From: VXPQ01 sp964608315 | GTDB taxonomy: Bacteria > Bacteroidota > Rhodothermia > Rhodothermales > VXPQ01 | NCBI GenBank assembly: GCA_964608315.1 | Contig: CAZSNF010000031.1 | Coordinates: 1 to 19,285 of the forward strand | Direction of reading: 5' to 3' | DNA: 19,285 bases | In this document: in pieces, positions 7,546 through 14,142 of the stretch | How positions within the stretch are numbered: position 1 is the first letter of the stretch | Layout of the letters: each line of letters opens with the position of its first letter | Position numbers and translations under genes: made by a program | The notes under the pieces: model-generated | Seen by the model: the letters and a program-made list of their open reading frames with translations, nothing else | Database searches by the model: none | Told to the model about the DNA's origin: nothing

Positions 7546-9318
7546 TCAGAACGTCTCCAGCATGCTCGCTGCATCGCAATCCCGGGCCCGCAGCCAATCC
7601 TCGACCAGCGAGGCGACCTCGGCGGCGTCCGCAGCCTGCATCGCGCGGGTCGCCAGGGCTTGCGCCTCGTCCATGCGGATGGCCCGAAGCACCCGCTTGA
7701 CCTCGGGCAAATAAACCGGCGAAGCCGACAGTTCATCCACCCCGAGCCCCAGTAAAATGGGCGTAGCCGCGGTGCGGGCCGCCAATTCCCCGCATACGCT
7801 GACCTCGATGCCCGCGGCGTGCGCCCCCTCGACCGTGCCCCGGACGAGTTGCAAAACCGCCGGATCGAGCTCCTGGTACTTGTCCGCCACCAGATCGTTG
7901 CCCCGATCCACGGCCAGGGCGTACTGCGTAAGGTCGTTCGTGCCTATGGAAAAAAAATCGACTTCCCGGGCAAACCGGGCCGCCCGGATCGCTACCGAAG
8001 GCACCTCGACCATGATGCCTACGGGGATGTCCGGGTCGTACGCCGCGTCTTCCGCCGCGAGTTCGTCGCATGCGGACGCAAGCAAGTCCCGGAAGGCGTA
8101 CACCTCGCTCAGTTCCGTAACCATGGGCAGCAGAATGCGCAGCGGCCCGAAACGGCTGGCCCGCACAATGGCGCGCAATTGCGGATTCAACATCTCCGGC
8201 TTGTCCAGCAGTACGCGTACGCCGCGCCACCCCAGAAACGGATTATGTTCGCGGTGGCCCAGCGGAAGCATTTTGTCCCCCCCGAAATCCAGCAAGCGAA
8301 ACGTGACGGGGCGAGGCGACACCGCTTCCACGATGCGGCGATACGCCTTGAATTGCTCTTCCTCGGACAGGGAAACGCGCTGCCGCATCAAAAACAGGAC
8401 TTCCGTGCGGAACAGCCCCACTCCTTCTGCGCCGTATTCCTCGACCATCTCCAGTTCCTCCATGAATTCGAGGTTGGCCGCCAGCCGCACCCCGTGTCCG
8501 TCGCGCGTTTGCGCAGGCAGGGACACGACCTTCTTCTGCGCTTGCCGCCATTGCCGATAGCGCCGCCGCCGTTCCCGGTAGTACTTCAGGGTATCCTCGG
8601 TCGGACGGATCGCGACGCGCCCCGTCAACCCGTCAAGCACGAGCAAATCCCCGGACGCAACCTGCTCCGTTACGCCATGCGTACCGACGATGGCGGGCAG
8701 CCCGAGCGCCCGCGCCATAAGCGAAACATGCGAGGTGGCCCCCCCGTGATCGAGAACGGTCCCCAGAATCGCTCGCTGACTGAACAGGATGATGTCCGCC
8801 GCCGAAAGGTTCTCGGCCACCAGGATAGATCCATCGTCGACGGCGGCAAGGATTTTCTCCCGCCGCAAGTGGCGCACCACCCGACGCTCCAGATCAAGCA
8901 TATCGTTGGCCCGCTCCCGAAAATAGGCGCTCTCCCCGGCTTCCAGCAATTGCCGATGGCGCCGCAACACCGCATGCGCGGCGTAATCGGCGCCCATGCG
9001 ATCCCGGCGAATATGTTCGATCGCCGCATCGTAAAAAGCGGCGTCCCGCAGCATCAGCGCTTGCGCCTCGAAAATGCCCGCGCTGCTTTCTCCCAGTTTT
9101 TCGCGCGCTACGGTCGCAATTTTCCGAAAATCCCGCTCGGACCGCGCCACCGCCTGCTCGAACCGGGCAACCTCTTCCTCCATATCTTCCGACGCGATCC
9201 GCCGATCCTCCACCTCGAATCCCGCGCGCGCATACAGGTACGCCGGGCCGATGGCGATACCCGGGCCCACGCCGATCCCCTCTACGATTCGCTCGGTCGT
9301 TTCGACGGCAAGATTCAT
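7546..9318 (-). CDS. ptsI: PTS enzyme I (phosphoenolpyruvate-protein phosphotransferase)
   Basis: 590 residues, close to the usual ~570-575. Enzyme I takes phosphate from phosphoenolpyruvate onto its own histidine and passes it to HPr in the cytoplasm. The active-site motif GGATSHVSLMAR places the phosphorylated residue at His197. The PEP-binding barrel is shown by VGLFRTEVLFLMR, LDFGGDKMLPLG, DFFSIGTNDLTQYALAVDRGN and SVCGELAA. The start MNLAVETTERIVEGIGVGPGIAIG fits the family N-terminus. The HPr gene lies directly upstream on the same strand, separated by 82 bp that contain a perfect-looking hairpin repeat. No EII permease gene is in the window. Confidence 0.96.
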   Translation of the reverse strand: MNLAVETTERIVEGIGVGPGIAIGPAYLYARAGFEVEDRRIASEDMEEEVARFEQAVARSERDFRKIATVAREKLGESSAGIFEAQALMLRDAAFYDAAIEHIRRDRMGADYAAHAVLRRHRQLLEAGESAYFRERANDMLDLERRVVRHLRREKILAAVDDGSILVAENLSAADIILFSQRAILGTVLDHGGATSHVSLMARALGLPAIVGTHGVTEQVASGDLLVLDGLTGRVAIRPTEDTLKYYRERRRRYRQWRQAQKKVVSLPAQTRDGHGVRLAANLEFMEELEMVEEYGAEGVGLFRTEVLFLMRQRVSLSEEEQFKAYRRIVEAVSPRPVTFRLLDFGGDKMLPLGHREHNPFLGWRGVRVLLDKPEMLNPQLRAIVRASRFGPLRILLPMVTELSEVYAFRDLLASACDELAAEDAAYDPDIPVGIMVEVPSVAIRAARFAREVDFFSIGTNDLTQYALAVDRGNDLVADKYQELDPAVLQLVRGTVEGAHAAGIEVSVCGELAARTAATPILLGLGVDELSASPVYLPEVKRVLRAIRMDEAQALATRAMQAADAAEVASLVEDWLRARDCDAASMLETF

Positions 9319-9361
9319 GATTTTTTCGATTATGCTTCCGTAGCGCCCCTGTCGGCGCTAA

Positions 9362-9400
9362 AGGATACGCTGATTGCGTCCGCAAAGATCAGAGTATCCT
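9362..9400. repeat. Short dispersed inverted repeat, best palindrome (site C)
   Basis: A 39-bp palindrome: 13-bp arms AGGATACGCTGAT and ATCAGAGTATCCT with one mismatch, around a 13-bp loop TGCGTCCGCAAAG. It abuts the HPr stop codon (9401-9403) exactly and lies between the HPr and enzyme I genes. In an RNA read from the minus strand it would form a stable hairpin just after HPr, so it could affect transcript ending or stability between the two genes. No T-run follows it on the minus strand, so it is not a typical intrinsic terminator. Confidence 0.9.
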
Positions 9401-9670
9401 CTACAATTCCTCCCCGAAACCGCTTTCGAACAGGCAGGCTACGGCTTGCGCCGCCTCGTTTTCGTCTTCTCCCTCGAAAACAAGGGTGAGGCGGGCGCCC
9501 TGCTCGGCGGCCAGCGTCATCACCCCGATAATGCTCTTGCCGTTGATTTCGTACTGATCCTTGCGAATAAAGAAATCCGCCTGGAACTTCGCGGCGGCCC
9601 GAACGATCATGGACGCCGGGCGCGTATGTACGCCGGCCCGATTCATGACGGTGACTTCCCTGGTTACCAT
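9401..9670 (-). CDS. ptsH: HPr phosphocarrier protein
   Basis: 89 residues, the normal length. HPr carries phosphate from enzyme I on a histidine. The start at 9670 is chosen because it places the catalytic histidine at His15 in GVHTRPASM and a serine at position 46 in NGKSIIGVMTLAA, exactly as in classical HPr; the open frame reaches further upstream, but that part is arginine- and cysteine-rich and lies over the preceding gene. Ser46 is the site used by HPr kinase/phosphorylase in other bacteria, so regulatory phosphorylation is possible. The gene starts 10 bp after the polyprenyl synthase stop, so the two are likely co-transcribed. Confidence 0.95.
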   Translation of the reverse strand: MVTREVTVMNRAGVHTRPASMIVRAAAKFQADFFIRKDQYEINGKSIIGVMTLAAEQGARLTLVFEGEDENEAAQAVACLFESGFGEEL

Positions 9671-9680
9671 GGCCTCGGCG

Positions 9681-10742
9681 TCAATGCATGCGCTCCTGCA
9701 TGCGGTGCAACAATCCGCGCAACGTCGCCGAAGACGCGACGTCCGGCAACCGCCGCGCCGCACGGAGCGCCTCTTCCGTATGCCGCCGCACCGCCGCCTC
9801 CGCTTCCTGGATCACGCCCGCCCGCTGCATCCGCTCGAGGGCTTCCGCTACTTCGTCGGCGGGCAAGCCCGACCCTTCTATAATGCGCTCGAACCACCGC
9901 CGATCCGCGCCGCGGGCGCGCTCGACGGCTCGCAGCAAAATCCAGGTCCGCTTGCCTTCGATCAGGTCCCCGCCCTTCTTTTTCCCCCAGCGAACGTCAT
10001 CCGCCACAAGGTCCAGCAGATCGTCGCGAATCTGAAACGCCCGCCCCGCATGCCTTCCGATAGCGCGTAACTGCGCCAACTGCGCCTCGTCGGCGCCGCC
10101 CAGCATCCCCCCCATTTCCAGCGACGTTTGCAGCAAGGCGCCCGTCTTCCGGTCGATCATCCCAAGATACTCCTCAACAGACACATCCGTTCGGCGCTCG
10201 AACGCCTTGTCCAGGGTTTGCCCTTCGCACAAAAGGCCCAGCATATCCCGGAAATGTCCGATGACCGCCGCAGGACGCCAGCATGGCGCGCCCGCGCGGG
10301 GCCTGGCCCGGGCAAGCAAGTCATACGACAACCCCAGCAAATAATCTCCGCAAAGGATCGCCGTGCTTTCGTCCCACCTGGCGTGCACGGAAGGCCGCCC
10401 GCGGCGCTCGTCCGCGGAGTCCATGATATCGTCGTGCACCAGCGTAAAATTATGAAAAACCTCTACGGCCAGCGCGGCGGGCAGCGCATCCTCCGCGTCG
10501 CCGCCAAAAATGCGGGCCGCCAAAAGGAGCAGCACGGGCCTGAGCCGCTTGCCGCCGGAAGCCAGCACATACCGGACCGGGTCGTACATGGCCTCCGGCG
10601 TTGCGGGAATCTGCACGAAAACAGGCCCCCCGCCCTCGACCCACGCCGAAAAAACCTGTTCGACGCGCTCCCGAAGCATGCGCGCCTCCTTGTCCGCCGA
10701 AGCGGCTCCCGAAACAATTTGTTCGTTTGACCGAGAAGACAT
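9681..10742 (-). CDS. Polyprenyl diphosphate synthase (FPP/GGPP synthase family)
   Basis: 353 residues, slightly longer than the common ~300-330. It condenses isopentenyl diphosphate with allylic diphosphates to make isoprenoid precursors. The family motifs are clear: GGKRLRP at 63-69, first aspartate-rich motif DDIMD at 104-108, second motif DDLLD at 238-242, and the GKKKGGDLIEGKRT signature at 251-264. Residues before the first motif (EVFHNFTLVHDD) place a phenylalanine five positions upstream, which suggests a short product (C15-C20), but product length cannot be fixed by eye. The gene lies 44 bp after adenylate kinase and 10 bp before HPr. Confidence 0.92.
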   Translation of the reverse strand: MSSRSNEQIVSGAASADKEARMLRERVEQVFSAWVEGGGPVFVQIPATPEAMYDPVRYVLASGGKRLRPVLLLLAARIFGGDAEDALPAALAVEVFHNFTLVHDDIMDSADERRGRPSVHARWDESTAILCGDYLLGLSYDLLARARPRAGAPCWRPAAVIGHFRDMLGLLCEGQTLDKAFERRTDVSVEEYLGMIDRKTGALLQTSLEMGGMLGGADEAQLAQLRAIGRHAGRAFQIRDDLLDLVADDVRWGKKKGGDLIEGKRTWILLRAVERARGADRRWFERIIEGSGLPADEVAEALERMQRAGVIQEAEAAVRRHTEEALRAARRLPDVASSATLRGLLHRMQERMH

Positions 10743-10767
10743 GTCGAGAAAACGATAAAAGCGTATT

Positions 10768-10797
10768 CAGGCCGTTCCAGACCGTTTCAGGCCGTTT
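10768..10797. repeat. Three tandem 10-bp units over the adk stop codon
   Basis: On the plus strand the units are CAGGCCGTTC, CAGACCGTTT and CAGGCCGTTT in direct succession. They cover the adenylate kinase TGA stop (10787-10789) and run into the 44-bp gap before the prenyl synthase. No function is evident; replication slippage is the simple explanation. Confidence 0.85.
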
Positions 10798-11440
10798 TGG
10801 GGCCGGGCGCAACGTGCGCAAGCGCGCCTTCGATGCGCGCATACACCTCCTCGAAGGCCCCGTCCGCATCCACATCGACGATAATGCCTTGCTTTCGGTA
10901 ATAATCCACGACCGGTCGGGTGGCTTTCCAGTATCCTTCGATCCGGCTTCGAATGGCGTCCGGGTAATCGTCCAGCCGCTGTACGATCAAATCGGGATCG
11001 ACGTCCGGCGGAGGCGGCTTGAACGCGAGATGATAATGCTCCCCCGTCTCTCTATGCATTCTACGCATGGAAAGACGCTCTATTATGCAATCTGTCGATA
11101 GATCCATGGCGAGCACCAGGTCAAGCGACGCGTCGCGGGCCGTCAAAAACGCCGAAAGCCATTCCGCCTGCACCACCGTGCGGGGATATCCGTCCAGCAC
11201 GAAACCGTCCAGCCCGATTTCCAGCAAGGCGTCTTCGGCGATATCCCGGGCGAATTCGTCGGGGACCAGCCAGCCTCGCCGGACATATTCCTGGGCCATG
11301 CGGCCATGCGGCGTACGGGCCCGGATCGCATCCCGAAACATGGCGCCCGTAGATATATGATGCAAGCCGCGCCGCGCCGCAAGCAACGCAGCTTGCGTTC
11401 CCTTGCCCGTGCCAGGCGCTCCGAAAAGCACAATACGCAT
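10787..11440 (-). CDS. adk: Adenylate kinase
   Basis: 217 residues, typical of the long bacterial form. It interconverts ATP + AMP and two ADP in the cytoplasm. Seen: P-loop GAPGTGKGT at 7-15, STGAMFRDAI (AMP site), LDGYPRT at 82-87 (usually DGFPRT), and a LID segment SMRRMHRETGEHYHLAFKPP around 124-143 without a four-cysteine zinc site. The final PDAIRSRIEGYWKATRPVVDYY matches the end of the family. The start at 11440 is chosen because the family begins with MRIVLFGAPG; the open frame upstream of it is arginine-rich and unrelated. The SMRR in the LID replaces the more usual GRR. Upstream is a 14-bp palindrome CTGCGCCGGCGCAG at 11457-11470. Confidence 0.95.
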   Translation of the reverse strand: MRIVLFGAPGTGKGTQAALLAARRGLHHISTGAMFRDAIRARTPHGRMAQEYVRRGWLVPDEFARDIAEDALLEIGLDGFVLDGYPRTVVQAEWLSAFLTARDASLDLVLAMDLSTDCIIERLSMRRMHRETGEHYHLAFKPPPPDVDPDLIVQRLDDYPDAIRSRIEGYWKATRPVVDYYRKQGIIVDVDADGAFEEVYARIEGALAHVAPGPKTA

Positions 11441-11456
11441 AGTCTTGATAAAACCA

Positions 11457-11470
11457 CTGCGCCGGCGCAG
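11457..11470. promoter_or_regulatory. 14-bp GC palindrome before adk
   Basis: CTGCGCCGGCGCAG is a perfect palindrome 17 bp upstream of the adk start codon. It could be an operator or part of a leader hairpin, or chance in high-GC DNA. There is no further evidence. Confidence 0.25.
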
Positions 11471-11507
11471 CAACCGGCGACAGATACATGGATATTCGAA
11501 TGAAAAA

Positions 11508-12059
11508 CTACGAAGGGGGCGAACGTTCTTCCGCATGCGGCGGCGTCTCCTGCGTTTCTCCGTCTTCTTCCCGGTCCGCCTCGCTCCGTTTTTCGCGGAT
11601 TGTTCGCTGCGCGACGCCGGACCGGTCCGCAAAAAAATCCGACGCCGCATCCGCTAAAAACCCCACCCCCGTCTGCAACAGCGTGGCCCAGAACAAATAA
11701 CGCAGGCCCCCGCCGGGCCCGCCCGGCGGTCCGCTCGGCGACCCGGGCGGATCGACGCGGCGGACTGTCCGCCGCCGTTTCCGGAAAATCAGGGTTCCGA
11801 ACAAGAGGCCCGCCGCGGCGGCCGCCAGCAAACTCGCGACGGGACGCTTTTTCGCGCCTGCCCAGAGCGCTTTCGGGCCGGGACCGACTTCGCTTTCGAT
11901 CCGCTTTATCCGCGCCCGTATGGAAGCCCGCGCTTCCGCAAGCCGTTGCTCCAGCGCAGCGCGGTCGTCGGAACCTGATGCGCGCCGCGCTCCGCCCGGC
12001 AGCGTATGTTTTACGCGATCATTCACTGGATTTTCCTGACTATTCCTCGCTGGATTCAT
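11508..12059 (-). CDS. YqjD/DUF883-like membrane protein
   Basis: 183 residues from the start at 12059, which overlaps the 3' end of the upstream gene by 20 bp; the open frame continues upstream but only over that gene. Residues 31-58 (RAALEQRLAEARASIRARIKRI) should form a charged amphipathic helix. A membrane segment follows at about 73-92 (PVASLLAAAAAGLLFGTLIF), then an arginine cluster, a Pro/Gly-rich linker at 104-118, a second hydrophobic stretch at ~120-137, and a charged tail. The layout and the position after a YqjE/holin-X-like gene recall the enterobacterial yqjD-yqjE pair, whose YqjD is a membrane protein linked to ribosomes in stationary phase. Sequence similarity is not strong enough to claim the same function. 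Confidence 0.6.
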   Translation of the reverse strand: MNPARNSQENPVNDRVKHTLPGGARRASGSDDRAALEQRLAEARASIRARIKRIESEVGPGPKALWAGAKKRPVASLLAAAAAGLLFGTLIFRKRRRTVRRVDPPGSPSGPPGGPGGGLRYLFWATLLQTGVGFLADAASDFFADRSGVAQRTIREKRSEADREEDGETQETPPHAEERSPPS

Positions 12060-12507
12060 GGTCGCCGCTCTTCGGCGCGCCGCCCGAAAAAAGCGATCCT
12101 CCCTGCATGCGCTCCACGCCCTCCGCCGCCTTCCGGCGATGACGCGCATACAACAGGCCGGTCCACAACAGAAGCAGGCCCGTTACCGCCAGAAAACCCC
12201 AGGCGGGATGTCCGAGCAGCCAGCCCGCGAACAAGGCCAGCGTAACCAGCGCAAACAACCCGGACAAAAAAGCCGCGACCGCCAGCGCAATCCTGAGCGC
12301 AGCCTCGTCTATCTTCTGCCGAATGTAGCCCTGCGCATCCAGTTGCGCGAGCCGCAGGCGCAATTCGACCCAGCCCGCGAAATCCTCAAACAGGCCGCGC
12401 GTTTCCCGACCAATGCGGTGCGCCTTGCCCGTCCCCTGCGGCTCCTCGCCCGAACGGCCCTGGCCATTGTCGCTCCGACGCACTTCTGAAATATGTTGCG
12501 GCTCCAT
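12040..12507 (-). CDS. Phage holin-X / YqjE-family membrane protein
   Basis: 155 residues. A charged N-terminal region leads into an amphipathic helix (ETRGLFEDFAGWVELRLRLA at 35-54), then two membrane spans at about 73-98 and 103-120 separated by GHPAW, and an arginine/lysine-rich cytoplasmic tail. This is the layout of the family annotated as phage holin superfamily III / YqjE, which is chromosomal in many bacteria and usually not part of a prophage. No phage genes are near, so the holin name should not be taken as function. It overlaps the YqjD-like gene by 20 bp and is the first gene of the long minus-strand run. The gene on its other side is divergent. Confidence 0.7.
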   Translation of the reverse strand: MEPQHISEVRRSDNGQGRSGEEPQGTGKAHRIGRETRGLFEDFAGWVELRLRLAQLDAQGYIRQKIDEAALRIALAVAAFLSGLFALVTLALFAGWLLGHPAWGFLAVTGLLLLWTGLLYARHRRKAAEGVERMQGGSLFSGGAPKSGDHESSEE

Positions 12508-12524
12508 ATCCGGTTCGAATTCGC

Positions 12525-12532
12525 TATCTTCA
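12525..12532 (+). promoter_or_regulatory. Possible Bacteroidota-type -7 box for the Nfu gene
   Basis: TATCTTCA resembles the TAnnTTTG -7 element of Bacteroidota and lies about 60 bp before the Nfu-domain start at 12594, in the 86-bp gap between two divergent genes. No convincing -33 TTG at the usual spacing was found, so this is only a candidate. Confidence 0.25.
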
Positions 12533-12593
12533 AGCGCCCCGGCAATCCGCGGGACGCTTTATTTATACCCGATTCCGACAATACGGTTTTCCC

Positions 12594-12863
12594 ATGCCGC
12601 AACTCGACGTATCTCCCACGCCAAACCCGAACAGTCTCAAGTGTACGCTCCGCAAGGGCGCGTTCATTCCGGAAGGGATGGAATCGTTCCGTTCCGCAGA
12701 GGAAGCCGACGGACACGCGCTGGGAGAACGCCTCTTCCGCATCGAGGGCGTGACCGATGTTTTTATCATGCCCCAGTTTCTGACGATCACCAAAAATCCG
12801 GGCGCCGACTGGGACGACGTTCTGCCCGCCGTCAAACGCGCGGTGCGGGAAGCCGTCTCGTAA
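12594..12863 (+). CDS. Stand-alone Nfu N-terminal domain protein
   Basis: 89 residues. The sequence matches the Nfu/NifU N-terminal (Nfu_N) domain found at the front of NFU1-type iron-sulfur scaffold proteins: TPNPNSLKCTL, then FRSAEEADGHALGERLF, IEGVTDVFIMPQFLTITK and DWDDVLPAVKRAV. The C-terminal NifU domain with its CxxC cluster ligands is missing, and no frame continues past the TAA at 12861-12863, so this is a one-domain protein, as also occurs in other bacteria. It may help iron-sulfur cluster delivery in trans or bind a partner; no cysteine pair for a cluster is present. A fragment of the short dispersed repeat (AGGATACGCC) begins right after the stop. Confidence 0.88.
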   Translation: MPQLDVSPTPNPNSLKCTLRKGAFIPEGMESFRSAEEADGHALGERLFRIEGVTDVFIMPQFLTITKNPGADWDDVLPAVKRAVREAVS

Positions 12864-12874
12864 AGGATACGCCG
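12864..12874 (+). repeat. Partial short repeat after the Nfu gene (site D)
   Basis: AGGATACGCCG directly follows the TAA stop of the Nfu gene and matches the outer arm of the short repeat family for about nine bases, then diverges. It is a degenerate or partial copy at best. Confidence 0.45.
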
Positions 12875-12911
12875 TCAAAGCGGGCTCGCAAGGACGCCTC
12901 ATAAGACAGAG

Positions 12912-13112
12912 GGACACTCTGATTAGGGCAAGACGGTCCAGAGGGGCCTGTGGTTGCGCCTTTGAGCGAAACATCGGGCCCCCAATACCCCTGCCGGCCC
13001 ATCGTCTGCGCACCCTTATGTATTCGCGAAAAGGCGCGCCACAGGCCCGTTCCACACTGGCCCCGTGCGCCTCTCCCGGCCCCTGAACTTTGCACATTTA
13101 ATCAGAGTATCC
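12912..13112 (-). repeat. Long dispersed repeat element, copy 2, with terminal inverted repeats
   Basis: About 201 bp bounded by GGACACTCTGATTA (12912-12925) and TAATCAGAGTATCC (13099-13112), a 14-bp terminal inverted repeat with one mismatch. Inside is the same long stem as in copy 1: GGGCCTGTGGTTGCGCCTTT at 12944-12963 pairs with 13030-13048 around a 66-bp loop. The reverse complement aligns with 2038-2204. In the stem, one base pair is T-A in copy 1 and C-G here, a paired change that keeps the stem. No clear adjacent target-site duplication is seen. The right end lies inside the LuxC-like gene and supplies its stop codon. The element covers most of the 238-bp gap between the Nfu and LuxC-like genes. 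Confidence 0.85.
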
Positions 13113-14142
13113 CCGACAGGAAATCCACCGTATCGACGCCGTCCGGGCGCCAGGAAAGCGCGGGGCGCTGCGCTTCGCCGGGAACGAGGCGCAGTCCCTT
13201 GAAGGCAAGCCGCTTTTGCACCCGTTCTTCGGCCACGACCAGTTGCACGGGCTGTTCGGTCAGCCAGGCGTCCGCCTCGGCCAGATCCTCGTATTCGACC
13301 CAGCGCAGGTGGCCGGGCGGCTGCGCTTCGGGTTCGCCCCGGCTGAGCAAAAATTCCAGGCCCTCTCCCCAGGCGTGCGAAGCCCCCACCGCTTCCAGCA
13401 AGGCGCGCTGCATGGCCAGCCGCCCCGCCGTTCCCTCATGCGCAGGGAACACTCCCCGAAACCGGGCCATGGCCTCCAGCAAGCCGTCCGGGGACAGGCC
13501 GCGGGGCGCCCACAGCACGGCCACGTTGCGGCAACCGAATCCCTCGTGCAGCAGCATGTCTTCCGCAAGGCGTTCGTACGCATCCTCCCGCTCTGCGCCG
13601 TCCAGCACGCCGACGGCAAAGGAATGCCCCCGAAACAGGCAGCGACCCGGCGGCAGGGCGGTCCGGGCCCGCAAGGAAGCGATCGTTTCGTCCGAACCGG
13701 CGGCGACAAGGGCGTCGGCGCCGACCAGCAGGTCGGGAAGGGATACGAATTGCGCCTCGACGCCCGGCGCGAACCGGCGCAAATCGCGGACAAAAGCAGG
13801 CAAAAGCGCGGGGGACTTGGACGAAACGGTTCCGAGATAGCGATGTCCGGTCAGGACGATTGCAAGAAAATCCTGCAATCCCGCCAGCGGAACGTTGCCT
13901 GGATTCAACGCCCCCACCGCGCCGGGCGTCGCCGGGCGACGGTTCCGGATCCACGCGGCGAGCGCTTCTTCCGCAAGCAGCGCCATCTGCTGATTCACGG
14001 CGAACGCCACGGCCTCTTCCGTAAAAGCGTTGGGCGCGCGCAGCGTCTCCTGGACGGCGCTCGCCCTCCCGGCGTAATCGGGATTTCTCCAGGCGCGCGC
14101 CGCCGCCGCCACCGCCCGGATACGTTCGCGCAGATCAGACAT
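13102..14142 (-). CDS. LuxC-like acyl-CoA / acyl-protein reductase
   Basis: 346 residues; classical LuxC has about 480, so this is a short form. LuxC-family enzymes reduce an activated fatty acyl group to an aldehyde with NADPH through an acyl-cysteine. Seen: ALNPGNVPLAGLQDFLAIVLTGH (split: ALNPGNVPLAG at 78-88), KSPALLPAFVRDL, DALVAAGSDETIASLR, the RGHSFAVGVL segment, and GFGCRNVAVLWAP with Cys204 as the candidate catalytic residue. The start at 14142 overlaps the TGA of the LuxE-like gene by 8 bp (ATGTCTGA), a sign of coupled translation, and is preferred to an upstream in-frame start that would cover more of that gene. The TGA stop lies inside the terminal repeat of the long dispersed element, so the C-terminus may have been altered by it. 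Confidence 0.85.
   Translation of the reverse strand: MSDLRERIRAVAAAARAWRNPDYAGRASAVQETLRAPNAFTEEAVAFAVNQQMALLAEEALAAWIRNRRPATPGAVGALNPGNVPLAGLQDFLAIVLTGHRYLGTVSSKSPALLPAFVRDLRRFAPGVEAQFVSLPDLLVGADALVAAGSDETIASLRARTALPPGRCLFRGHSFAVGVLDGAEREDAYERLAEDMLLHEGFGCRNVAVLWAPRGLSPDGLLEAMARFRGVFPAHEGTAGRLAMQRALLEAVGASHAWGEGLEFLLSRGEPEAQPPGHLRWVEYEDLAEADAWLTEQPVQLVVAEERVQKRLAFKGLRLVPGEAQRPALSWRPDGVDTVDFLSGIL

Noticed and set aside
9362..9400. Rho-independent terminator
   Set aside because: The hairpin is strong, but no T-run follows it on the coding strand, and related copies occur at places unrelated to operon ends.
7819..9489. Plus-strand open frame of 556 codons opposite enzyme I
   Set aside because: Shadow of ptsI; no recognisable motif.
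12040..12507. Prophage lysis gene because of the holin-like family name
   Set aside because: No endolysin, structural or integrase genes are near, and the family is widely chromosomal.
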